Assembly (NCBI GenBank): GCA_016165875.1
Contig: JABBOT010000004.1
Span: 20,366,007-20,430,006, forward strand
From: Acanthopleura granulata
Lineage: Eukaryota > Mollusca > Polyplacophora > Chitonida > Chitonidae
Reading direction: 5' to 3'
Length of the DNA: 64,000 nt
The position numbers and the translations under genes are program-made. Below the pieces are notes generated by a model that worked only from the letters and a program-made list of their open reading frames with translations, ran no database searches and was not told the DNA's origin. Below are positions 36,701 through 48,400 of the stretch, one piece after another; the stretch's first letter is position 1, and every line of letters starts with the position of its first letter.

Positions 36701-39700
36701 TTTCTGAGGTGATCAAAATTGTCACCGATTTACCGAAGTAGTTCCAGTTTTAGTGTGTACAGTCGCCGTGTGTTTCAGCATCGCTGTAAGGTTTTCTTTT
36801 ATTTGGGCAAGCCTCATTACAGCATTGTCTTTGTATAGCACAACGTAACTAAGTTATGAAATACAGCTCAGATCATTTTCTGACAGTAGCATTGGTGTGT
36901 ATTTTACAGACACTCTTGCTCCATCATGTCTTAATGTCCAGTGATTCGGTCAGGAAAACATTAAAAAGAATGTTTGTTGTTGGTGACACGACCCATTCGC
37001 TAAATTCAGGCCGACTCAACCTTTTCTTTTTACGAACTCTGAGAACAAAATGAATTATTCAGGTTCTTCGGCCGACTGATCGTTGTCGCATTTTACATGG
37101 TCCAATTTCCATTATTCAGTTACACCACTCATAATCAAGTTACTTTGGCTCTAACAACAAAGAAGGTCATTATATATTGCACAGGGATGCACTTGCACCT
37201 TCTTCTATTCATTAGCCCTGGTAGTATAAGGTAAAAAAAACTGAGTTAAAAAAGGCAATGCTTAAAAGAAAGTTAACCTCTGTGGAAGTGACATCGCAGA
37301 TGGCGCTGCTTATAGTCCTCACCTTTCTCCTGCAGGTACGTTAGTAGTTTAGCATTAGTAATGTTATAACATTGACAAAGCACAGAGTGATAAGAATTTT
37401 AAGTGAGAAGAAAATTCAGTAGTACAGTTTCTTAAGGTGGGGAAAAAAGCAAGACAAGAATTTTGTCCAAAATTGCTGTTTGAATTTATATAGAGGATAA
37501 CTTTAGTGTTTATGGTTGAAGCCAAGTCATTGTGAAATATGAATATTTATCATGATTTAAAAATTGAACACTCTTAAAAGTAAATGCAAGACAAAGTCTC
37601 ACTGTAAAAATTGAGATTTGGTCATTAAAAAACTCGTGGAATTTCATATTATTATTAGGAGGTGGGGTGGTGGTGGTGGTGGTAGGAGAGGGGACGGTAA
37701 AATGCTTAAAAGCTGCATCCATTATTATACTTGTTCACATAACACCTCCCTAAGGTTCCCAAATGATCCTCTTCAGTTTCAGTAGGCTGAATATTTCTGA
37801 CAGCTGCCTAATGAACAATTTCTCCCTTTTTAGGCACACACTTTTGTAACGGTTTATTATTCCAATGGGCGGATTTGTGAAAATAAATTCACATAATTTG
37901 CCAGTGCTTAATCCTTTTAAGTTGTCAGATACCTACATGATACCGACGGATTTTCTAGCTGTTTCCTCCCTTTAAAACAGCTTGGTCATGTTTTGAACCT
38001 TGTTAGTTCAGTTGATTTCAATTCAGATGCATATGCATGTTTAGTAGATTGTAAATTGAAACTTAATACATGGTCAGTAACTTTTCTAGGTGAAACCATG
38101 TTTTGATCTGTTTCGCCCAATTGTGAAAAAACGATGTCTTTTTTTGTTCTAGTACAGATTTGACCCTGCTATTCTGACAGCTAAAAGAAGCTTGTCTTGC
38201 TTTCATAATATAATGCTTCTAGAGTGCTTGTTTCCAAACATAATAGTTTATGAAAACCCAATGTTGAAGACAGCTCAAACATTCCAAAATGCACAATTCA
38301 CTTTAACATCCGAATGCAAGATACGATCGCATTAAAGAGAGTTTTAAACAAAACTTCCGTTTTAAAACCATCACATACTTTATGATCCTGCAATAGCACT
38401 ACGGAGTAACCAAACCCCTTTTAAACCGATTAGATTCTAGTTAATTATGACATTATTTTGTCTCGCCTCTGGTAAAAAAAAGTTGCGGACAAGGACAAAC
38501 TTGCGCATAAAATAAAGGGTGTAACCATGATATATTCAGTTTAGGAAGCTGTCATTTCTGATCATCAAAGGAGAAAAGCACTTTACCCGTCAAGTCTACC
38601 GCTTAGCTACCTTACGTTTAGTTGGAAGTTTTTTGGTCGGATGGTCTGAACGGTTGGCATCTATTGTGGCGATAAGGAGCCTGACTCGGGGGTTTTAGGG
38701 CCAGGGTAATTACTTACGAGTGTAGATACTTGGCCCGGAGAGGAACTGTGCTTGTAGATAGATTTCACTTGTGGTGACCTCTGTTACCACTTTCCCTTTG
38801 GGGTTTAGAACTTGAAGGACAAGTGGGTCACCCAAGTCAATCACGGTCATAGTCTCCCTGTAAGCAGAGTGATTAGGTTTCTTGACAAATTGTTACAAGG
38901 GTGTCAGATGTATAAATGCTGTTTGATTTTAAGGCCGAGTTAATACATTCATTTATATAACCATGTTAATGTAGTTGATGGATGATTGATTTTTTCAGTT
39001 GTAATACTGATTAACTGATTCATTAATTGGTTGCCCCATTAACCCATTGATTGGCTCATTGGTTGAGGTTGGTTGCTAGATGAATAATTGATGGATTCAT
39101 TGATTTCATGGTGAATTTATTGACCAACTAATACATTAATTAGTCTCATTACACTTCATCCCCTCAAAATGATAATGGCATATACTCTGTGATGGTAGCC
39201 ACGGCGAGCACTGTGTCCGTTTGAGTGGTGGCAGTGTTGGAATAGTCGCAGGTGAGAGCATGTTGCACTTCCCAACTCTTCCCCGAGGACGGGGAGACAG
39301 GCTGAAAATTTACCCGTAGTGTAGCAGGGTTAGATATCTGGCGTGAAGAGAAAAATACATTTCATATCTTTACAGGTTTTATGTTTAATATGAGAATGAT
39401 ACTCACTGGCTTAAGCTACAACATGGGCTATGGTCACGTTCGGTAAAAACCCGACTTACATCTACAACATTTACGATCATTTTCGGCGAAGACTTAAATG
39501 GCTGTGTTAAAAGAAAAGAAGACGTTTATACAACGTACACGTTAAATGAAAGAGCTATACAAATTGTGTGGAATATTTTTTTCACATTTTTAAAGGTTTG
39601 GTAAAAAAGACAAACTGTTTTAAACATAACATTTTTTACAAAATTCACCTGTTCGGGACACATAGGAAGTCCCGCCATGTTTTAGGCTTGTTCGATGAAA

Positions 39701-41072
39701 AGCCTCCTTTCCTCCTCTAGAATATTCATTGTGACGTCACTGTGCTAAAGGTTTTACTCCTACCATTTAATTAACGTGCATTTCAAGGTCCCAGCTAAAT
39801 ATGTTCGTACATCGTGATAATCGTGGATTTTAAGTTCTGTTAAAGCCAACTCTAAAAAGAAGAGTTGAGATGTACTTGAGGGCCACATTATGCCTACATG
39901 CATGGATGTAGGCTGCCGAAATGGGTCTGAATTGCGATGTCCTGAAGGCAGACAGCGCAACCTGTCCTTTCACAGATTGCCCCTGTCAAAGCCAGAAATC
40001 CCGGTTCCCACTCACTTTAGCTTGATGCGTGGTCGATCGAACTACTGCTCTCATCCTCACTGAACATCTTGTTCTTGACCATCCAAACCGCTTTGATCAT
40101 CTCTGGTCTTGATTGATTGGTCGGTAGGTAGGTTGTTTGATTGATTGACTTACTGAGTGGTCGGTATGTTGGTTGATTGAGTAATTTATTGATTGACTCT
40201 CAGCACATTAACGTCGACATACCTTAGACCCACATGCCGGGTGTGGCAGTTTGGTTAGACTGTTGGTGGTAATTCTGACGGTGAACGGATTGGCGTCAGT
40301 CCCGTCTCCGGTGACCTCCTGTGATGGATTAATAGGCGGGAAAGACATAGCGGGTGTGGCGTCACAGGCAAACCCCATGGAAGACCCAGAAGACAATTCC
40401 ACACCAAACATCTGGTTCATATCACTTCCGTTTTTCCTAACGAACACATCTAAGAGCCAGTTGTTTGTTCCCGTCACACTGGTGCAGAAATAGTACACTA
40501 GAAGAATATGGACATAGGTAAAATCAGCACACATATTAAGTACCAAGTATTGACACCTAGTTAATGTGTACAATGCTAAATACTGATAAACTGTGTATAA
40601 AATTTGGAAAATATTATTGAAGTGAAAACCTTGTACAGATGAAACTTTGTTAAAGCCTACATGATGGCGACATTTTTAAATTTAAGAATTCTTTTTGCTG
40701 AGACGGACAATGCCGTGAATGCTTACGATTGGGGTCCTGGGAGTTGACCAACTGCAAAATAAAATACAAAGCCGTGACTAGTTGAAGTAGACAACTTATA
40801 AAGGGAATTCAATTCAGCAAAATTAAAAAAGACTGATTTTATTTGTTTGCAGGTCATAATTTACTCGTAATTTCTGATGTCATAAATGACTATACAATTT
40901 GCATCAGCTATGTGTCTTTACTTAAGTGTAGGACTTGATTATATTCATAACAAATAAAATAAGATACGTTTTGAGGTCAATGAGAGCTACTTTATCACAA
41001 ACGTACCTTCAGAAGAAGTGGTATAATAAAACTAAAGACAACAATCATGAGACAGGGTGTTCTGAGTGTCAT
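33752..41072 (-). CDS. ZP-A: zona pellucida domain type I membrane protein (9 coding exons)
   Basis: Predicted 392-residue secreted/membrane glycoprotein that would polymerise through its ZP module in an extracellular coat. Coding exons, in order on the minus strand: 41072-41007, 40751-40727, 40497-40223, 39337-39186, 38857-38718, 36598-36499, 35801-35636, 34497-34389, 33897-33752. Lengths sum to 1179 bases with no internal stop; intron phases 0,1,0,2,1,2,0,1. Residues 1-22 are a signal peptide. ZP-N (about 31-173) has its four cysteines (YYFC, FACD, PACG, LTCDY). ZP-C (about 185-310) has SCKIC, the hallmark ANGC, VCEQDYC and KCKD. A furin-type site ARKRR lies at 315-319. A membrane helix (about 355-377) precedes a short tail. 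The acceptor of exon 8 (AAAG) is unusual. A 5'UTR intron ends at 41080. Neighbours ZP-B and ZP-C are paralogues. The egg-coat role is inference. Confidence 0.93.
34975..35495. mobile_element. Foldback/MITE-like element in ZP-A intron 7
   Basis: Two arms in inverted orientation: about 34979-35145 and 35235-35490. The inner blocks share ATCCGACGCCATGGCCGTTA (one mismatch). The outer blocks share GAGCACGGAGCTACAG and TGACATTGCAAAATC. The right arm has an extra ~80 bp. The centre contains AACGAGATAACGAT-type repeats. Long inverted arms with no coding capacity fit a non-autonomous foldback DNA element. It lies between ZP-A exons 7 and 8. Confidence 0.75.
37300..37335 (+). pseudogene. Orphan signal-peptide-like exon (possible relic of a fourth ZP gene)
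   Basis: Inside ZP-A intron 5, on the opposite strand, ATG opens a 12-codon frame MALLIVLTFLLQ, ending exactly at a strong donor (CAG|GTACGT) in phase 0. It is directly preceded by TCGCAG. This copies the layout of ZP-B and ZP-C exon 1 (a 14-codon hydrophobic leader, phase 0 donor, acceptor shortly before the ATG). I found no matching ZP exons downstream on the plus strand, so it is either a relic or chance. Confidence 0.35.
38980..39130. repeat. Degenerate GATT/ATTGA-rich simple repeat
   Basis: Many short variants of GATTGATT, ATTAACTGATTCATT and TTGATTGGCTCATTGG without a fixed unit. Lies between ZP-A exons 4 and 5. Confidence 0.6.
40103..40200. repeat. Degenerate GATTGATTG-rich simple repeat
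   Basis: Repeated GATTGATTGGTCGGTA / TTGATTGATTGACTTACTGAG blocks next to the donor of ZP-A exon 3. Confidence 0.6.
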
Positions 41073-44000
41073 TTTTGATCTGAAAAAAATACCACAAAGG
41101 AGATAAGCAAATACAGTCACGTGACGCAGATATAGCAAAACATTTATCCTGTTGTAGTGGTGATAGCAGATGTATGTATGCTAGTATTGCATGTACTGGA
41201 TATAATTAAACAACACTACTTAAAGTAATAAAAATAACCAAAGGCGAATAGCTGAAGTAACCTGACTGTGTTAACATTGAATTATTTATTGTTTAATCAT
41301 TGCACTTGTTTTCGAAGTTAAGTTTTAAAAAAAAGGTTGGACAATATTATGTTTATTTCGGAAAACTATTCGTTTTCTAAAAGCTACTGCTACTGGGGAA
41401 ATTCACATATTCGCCCGTGCTCCATCGACTAGCATGAAACGCAGCCATTCTGCCTGGGCGGTGACATAATTCTGCATTCTTTTCAGCTGAGACTGTAGTA
41501 TGCTGTTAGGGTGATGGTTGAAACCTAAGTATATATGTAAATTTCTAACATGAAATTATGTAGAAACTAACTAAATAATTAACAGGTGTTGATCGCACCT
41601 GTATTTGCTATGATTAAAACATGTAACGTTAACTGAGTGCCCCGTCCTTATGTTATTACATGCTACACTGACATTCAACTCAGAAGGTTTACGACACAAC
41701 TTATAAATAGCTGATATCTCTTTGTTCTTTGGTTGGCCAGTCTCCCCTAAGCTTAAAAGCAAGGTCGCCTCAAGATCCCCAGTCGGCGGCAGAATACTCC
41801 ACACTTCAAACGACGACAATTCACCAAGAAATTTATACAAATTAAAACAGGGTTTTGTATTCAATAGAGAATTTTGCAATCTTTTTACTGCATTGTGTTT
41901 TAGTCATGAGCTGTGTTTTACTTTAAGAAAACCGTTACGAGGAGTTATCCCCCATGCATTGTATACTTCATTCATGCACCTAACACACATCATCCTCAAC
42001 TATAGAAAATACAGTTTCGTAACAATGCATTTGTGTCACGCTACCTGGCGTCTATTCTGAATAAAGGATAGAGTAAAAAAAAACCGATGAGCCTTTCTCA
42101 TCTGTCTGCGTCTTCGTATTCTTATTGCAGGTTCGAATTATTGTTCTTATCACGGAATGAGGTATAACAGTTCGTCAGGTTTCATATACATGAATGTGGA
42201 TGTTTCCAGGAAATAAACAGTAAGTTACGCAACAAGAAAGAAAGGCAGAGAAAACTTCTAAACAGAGCTGATAGAATCAATAACAGTGCATTATGCACCT
42301 TTAACATCTTATTCTTACGACACATGTAGCAATTTATGCACTTGCAGTACCCAAGCGTGCCTTGAACATCTCAATATTTCTGTCATATCACAGAGGTGCC
42401 TTCTTGTAGCAAACCAGACCCAATGCCGACATAATCATTACACTGTCTCACTGGTACGCCATGGTACGCCGTGGGACACGACGCCCCACTCACTCACATT
42501 ATATACTGACACTGGCCCGATCAGTACTAGGCCTATTCCTCTGTTGCTGTTTGCCAACAGTAAAGCCTTAGCTATGATTATTGTTTGATCTTACACTAAT
42601 GTTCTAAAGATAAGTGCTGTTATCTTTTGAATCTCTCTTTTTGGACAGCTGTTCGCATCGTCTTCCATGATTTTGCAGTTTTTGTTTGATTGATTATTTA
42701 TTCCGTGGAAACATCTCCATGCATATTAAACGTCTGAAAAACTGCTATACTCGGTTCCTGATAAAAATAACACATTAGAAACTGCAATTTTTTATTCTAT
42801 ACTTGATTACATGGAATTTGCACTTCCTATTGTTTTGGGGGAAGGGGAGCCATCTTAATGTTCTTTAAGTAGGGCACCAGTATTTCGGTACAATCCGGAA
42901 ACAATAACGTTTGAACTTTTAAACCTACTCACCTTTACAACCAGCAAATCTGTGCAAAAATAGATGAAATACACCCAGAATAAGGGGTTATGATTCTTAG
43001 TATCCACCTGGTTTTCCTTCTGATTAAGTTATGACCGACATAAACCGATCCACTGAGTAGCCAGTAGTCCAGAACAACCTATAGCCATTATAATCTGACC
43101 GCCCAAAGGAGAAAACAGTTAACTATGGTTGGCTGGAGATGGTAAAATGCATGGCTTGTAGGGATTCAGTACTGTCCAGGTTGTGGACATGACCAATGCA
43201 TGTCCACTTGCTTGTGACGCAGTAATGGTTACATTGACCAGTCAAGCACTAAACTGACTTGCCGCTATACTTCTGAAAGCATTGAACCATTGTCCTATGA
43301 TCCTATGATCCACCCAAGACTTATAACTTGTCTAATTTCATGGTAAATATTTGTAACTTTTTGTGGAAACAATTTTATCTTAGAAAGAAATAACACAGTC
43401 AGTTAGTGAGAATGATGATGTGAATGAATGATACACGAGTTGTTTTCAGTCTTATCAGAATTAAGGACAGAAGTAATGGAGGAGAGGGGGTCGAAGTAGT
43501 GTGTTTTGATGACGAACTTTTGCGTTAAGAATAAGAATATTTGCGATTGCAAATATATAAACTAATCACTACACCTGTTACTATCTCCGAGATTATTTAC
43601 TTTATTTAACCTATTATTTTCAGAGTTTAACGTAATTTAACGAGTGCAACCCATAAATAAATCACTAAACAAGTGTGAATGAAAGAGAATTAATGTATAG
43701 TATAGTTTCCAAATCACCGACCACGCCATTAAAACGGCCTGTTCTATATATTGAGCAATGTCTTTTTATTATGGCACAGAATGACTATCGTGAGTACCAA
43801 GAACCAAATATTATCTCTCTTCATGATTTTTTTAACTAAACATTCCGATGCAATACAAACACAAATTTGTGAAGAAGTTCTAAGGGTACAGGATATCTTA
43901 TTGAAAAAACTGTCATAGCCTCACTTTCTATTTTGTGCGTGAAGATATTGTACGGGTTCATCCAGCACCTATACTTTCATAAGATTTCCACTTCAGTGGG

Positions 44001-44523
44001 TTTAAAAGAGTACATTTCAACAAGACGAGCACTTTGATTCTGTTTGAAAAGAGGAAGAGGAAGATTTGATTGGCTGGATGTATTGAAAGCCCAAACGAGT
44101 GACAGGTGCCAGTCTTTTTGATGTATTTTACACGACATCCTCGATTTTCAGAAAGAGCCCATCCATGACGGACACTTCTCAGTGCAGGTCTCTATGTTAA
44201 CGTTTCCAACAAAATGGGCGAATGATTTTACCTTGTTGAGACAGTTTTCGGGTGTACAGCACGGTACGGGTAAGCGTGAAGGGGGGCCACTTAGGCGGTA
44301 AATATACCTTGAAACTGAAATAGCTGGACACAGGTAAGAACATTTTCCTACTGTTTTTAGAATTATTCAAAAATCCCTTTGAGGTACAGATAACTGAACA
44401 CAAATTAGAGCGGTTTCCAACATATCCAACACTTCAATATGTCTGTAAGTGAATTTGTATCAGTTTATATTTGCATGACTGTCGATTAGAAATCGGTATA
44501 CATTTGACAGAATACAGGATGAG

Positions 44524-44532
44524 TATAAATAG
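44524..44532 (+). promoter_or_regulatory. Candidate TATA box of ZP-B
   Basis: TATAAATAG about 950 bases upstream of the ATG. A 5'UTR exon could run from about 44555 to a donor (GAG|GTAAAG) near 44807 and splice to the acceptor at 45447. Inference only. Confidence 0.25.
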
Positions 44533-45124
44533 CTTACAGACTTCCCAACTTGTCAAAAAATCCTTTCACACGCTTTCTTTTCTGCAAACCCCAGGAAGAC
44601 TGACCCAACTCTTTTGACACGTCTCTTTAACCAGTGTTAAAACAGTCTCCGAAACAAATGAACCGTGACGTCATGACCTGACCGTTCGACCTCGATCACA
44701 TATAGGAAAGCTATTGCCACTGCTGTATAAGTGTAGTCACACACTATATCCTAAATTCCGATTTTAATGCCGAAGTTTTTAGCTGTGTTGGATACATCCG
44801 CCCTGAGGTAAAGATGTGTCAGTTCTAACTCTTCAAGATATTCAGATATTTATGTGTAATAGTTTGATGTACAGGGATTGAATGGCTTAATGGAACTGCA
44901 CCTTGTCGATGGGTTTTTTCTGCCTTACAGTTCTCATTTAGCCCAGTGCATTGTTGATCATATCTTGTAACCACCATGCGTTGATACCCCTGGTTAACAC
45001 ATGCTCTACAAAAAGTGTAGTGACCAGTAAAATACGTTGTTGTTGTGGTAGTTCATTTATGTTTTCATTGTCCTCGTTTTCATGTACTAAATTACACTGA
45101 TAAGCACATGACCTAAAGAATGAC

Positions 45125-45180
45125 CGAAAAAATGTTCAAAGTGACGTTAAACCCCAATCAAACAAAAAAAAATAAAATAT
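45125..45180 (+). mobile_element. SINE 3'-tail fragment
   Basis: AAAGTGACGTTAAACCCCAA followed by TCAAACAAAAAAAAATAAAA, the A-rich tail type of tRNA-derived SINEs. No head was found. Confidence 0.45.
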
Positions 45181-45472
45181 TTCCGGTATTAACCTCCCGA
45201 CCATTGAAAGACTGTCTCTGAAAAGGCTGAAGCACAACTAATGAATCTCAGTCTCCTTGCTCTAAAGACTATAATACGTGTCCTATGAGGATGCAGGACT
45301 CCAGAATCAGGTACTATATCATAAACGCTTGTGTATGTTCCCGTAAAACTTAATCTGCGATATTTAACAACTTTCGTGGAAATATTTTTTGATGTTCAGA
45401 AAATAAAATAAGAAAGAAATCTTGTAACACATAACCGTTTGCTTCAGATCTTGTTCATCTTTTCACTCCACG

Positions 45473-48400
45473 ATGGTGGTATTTGGGGCCGTCCTGTTTA
45501 TCGCTTTGATTCAGGTAAGTTTAGATATGTTTTCACTCCAAGTATATATGTTGTTTCCATAGCAATAATCTCTCATTAAAAAAGCATGAAGCTTATTTTC
45601 AATTATACAATACTTCTAAATGTCTATTTTCTCGAACAAGCACACGTAGTGGTTTACTTCTTGTTAATCTTGGCACTGAACAACACTTAGTGTATCTTTG
45701 TGTGAAATTTCTTCTTTTGAATTCCAGGCCTGTGTTTCACAAGACCCTAGCCAGTTTGACTGTGAGTACCAGCTATGCAGTGAATCAAAAACCAATGTTT
45801 TTAAGCGGTACTCTTTGACTATTACAAACAGTTTTGCGAAGGCGAATAACACAATGTTTGAAAAAAAGTTGGGTTTGAACCTCCTGTGATGGCGGGGGTG
45901 TAATTTGCTTGAAAAGTTAGAATAAAACCCTAACTGAGACAAACTGACAACAAGTGGTTTTTCATCATATATCTATGATATATCTACATGTGGCGATTTG
46001 CCAACTGTCAAAATGTCGTCGAAGCTCTCTGTTTACTCTTTATGTTGTTGTCTTTTATCCTCAGTGGCATACATGGGCCCGAAGTTGATGGATATCCACA
46101 CATTTTTATTACTTGACCCCTGTTCTATTCACAATTACACAATAACCAACTAGCCTTATAGTTTCATATACTGTTGAATGATTTGACTTCATTACAGTTT
46201 TCTACACTTGCCATGTTTTGGGAAATTCCAACTGGCGATTAACGGCATCCATCAATTCCTACGGCAACACTGTGGACAGAATATTCGCTTTGGATGTAGA
46301 AGATGGTAGTGAAGTACCTGCGTGCAGCACCGACGGTGGTCCGCCATTTATTACTACACAAGGAAATTTTTCCTCTTTTACCATTGACATTGACTCTGGT
46401 ACGGGCGTCCCCACTCTTGACTGTGGTGTACAACGATCACCTGTAAGTGTTTCAGAATATCTACAAACACCCTCAGACAGTTTATTTATTTAACATTAAA
46501 AACTATTGTACTTCCATCTAATTATATGTTCCAAACATCAATCCTACGGAGGAGATCTAGTGTATGTAAGAAATACCGGTGGACATTTACAGAGGTCCCC
46601 GAGAGTGCCTAATAAGCTCCTCGAAATTAAGCCACATAATAGATATAATCTCGTTGTTTACATGTTAGTAAACAAAAGCCATGACAAAAAAAAAAAGAAA
46701 ACTCGAATAGAGGTGTGAATGTAGCTTAAATTTCACAGAGGACATAATGTCAAGTTTTCTCCAGAGTAAAGATTCACCTAATCATTTTGCTGGCTATATT
46801 TGTATTCAAAACATTTTCCTACAACACTTGTGGACATCATAATTTTTACACAAGAAAATGAGACAAAATGCTTAAAAAATATGTGAAAATTATCCTGTAA
46901 TACAATGTTTCAGTTAACTGATTAAACAGTTTATTAAACAGTAGTGCAATCCATAAAACCACACCCGTATTACATAAGTGACGGAGTTCCTCAGTATACA
47001 TCCAGAACTATCAGCACATCTTCTATATAACAATGCAGAAAATCATTACCAGTAATTTGACTTCGGCGAACAAAGGAGCCGTGTATAGAAGTGTTCTTTT
47101 ATTTTCGGGTGAAAGTGATATTTGATAATTCATGTAGTTTGGACATTTTTTTTCCTTTGCTCAGAATGGTATGCTCACAGATGGTCAGTACAGATGGAAG
47201 TTTGAAGTAACCACGGATTACCTACACTCGTCTTTTAGGCTGGCCTACGAGAAAAAGTACAGCCTTTTTTGTGATTTCAAAGACCCAGACATGACACAGA
47301 TGGAAGTTATAACTGCTGAATTTAACTTTACTAAGTAAGTTTTATATTTTGATCAAGGCACGAGCCTAATTACGCTGGATATTTATAGTTACCTCCCTAC
47401 ATTAGCTTATTTTTCTCATTACAAAGTCATCTGTGATTTGTCATAATTTCAAATACAACTTTAGACCTTATTTGTAGCCACAGAAACTATAATTTTGACA
47501 ACTCCTCAGTAGGTGTCTTGAAACAGACGGCCAAAAATTTCAACGTCCCGTAGATAACTTCATGGAATCGGTCATTTGAGTAATTCTGTAGCAGTATATA
47601 AAATATAAACTACAGTTAACATCACTGCATTTCCTTCATCTAATTCTGCTTAAGCCATGGTACGAAGGCAGTGAAAGTTTAACCATTTAACAGTAAAAAT
47701 AAAACTATGACTGTGACGCCTGATCTCACGTGTGACCTGTCTGGTTTTGCTGCCTTTGTTGTAGTCATTTGTAATGGTAGATGGCTATGGTAGATGCATA
47801 TATTGTATACCATTTTCGAATATCAGAAGTAATGGTCATTGTTATATACTTGGTATTCTTATCCAGAGACCCACCACCGACCGTTGTAACGATACAGGAC
47901 CCCGGTAGACTGACTGTCGTGCTCAATGGAAGTCTCTCTCCAGTAACCGTTATAACCACCAATGACATGATGAGATTAAAAGCAGATTTAAATCCTAACA
48001 TCGCCCAGACGCGTGAGTTCTATTTTGGCACATTTGCGGCCTTATACACCATTTAGCTTTAGACTCTCAAGGATTGTAACAGTATCAGTTTCGAAACAGC
48101 TCATAGATAGATCGATGTGACAAAAAGAATATCAGAGTGAAAGTTGTTTCATTTCATTTACACGTGCCAAGACTAGTGTGTTTTGTCAAAGCCCCGACAT
48201 TTCAAGGATAGTCAAATTGCCATCGGTAGATAAATTTCCATGTAAAAGTTATAAGAAACGAGTTTAAGCCATATGTTTGATGAAATACACCTGCAGAATA
48301 CATGTATGCTTTATACCATGACTGTATTTTTTACTTGTAGGCACTCCGCCCTACACGGGCATATCACCTTACAACTGTATGGCTTGCAGCTCAACATCAT

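Larger units (their letters stand above)
41083..45447. other. Head-to-head spacer between ZP-A and ZP-B
   Basis: Contains the unseen 5'UTR exons and promoters of both divergently transcribed genes, since each has an acceptor just before its ATG. A SINE tail lies at 45125-45180. I see no other gene. Frames such as 41722-42060 lack any motif. Confidence 0.5.

Noticed and set aside
36544..36741. Plus-strand frame with dibasic motifs (RRAQR, EAKR) that looks like a neuropeptide or furin-site exon
   Set aside because: It overlaps ZP-A exon 6 on the minus strand, which fits the family frame, phase and cysteine pattern exactly; the plus-strand frame is its shadow and has no good donor.
40251..40493. 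80-codon plus-strand frame
   Set aside because: Antisense to ZP-A exon 3, which has the correct ZP-N cysteines and splice sites.
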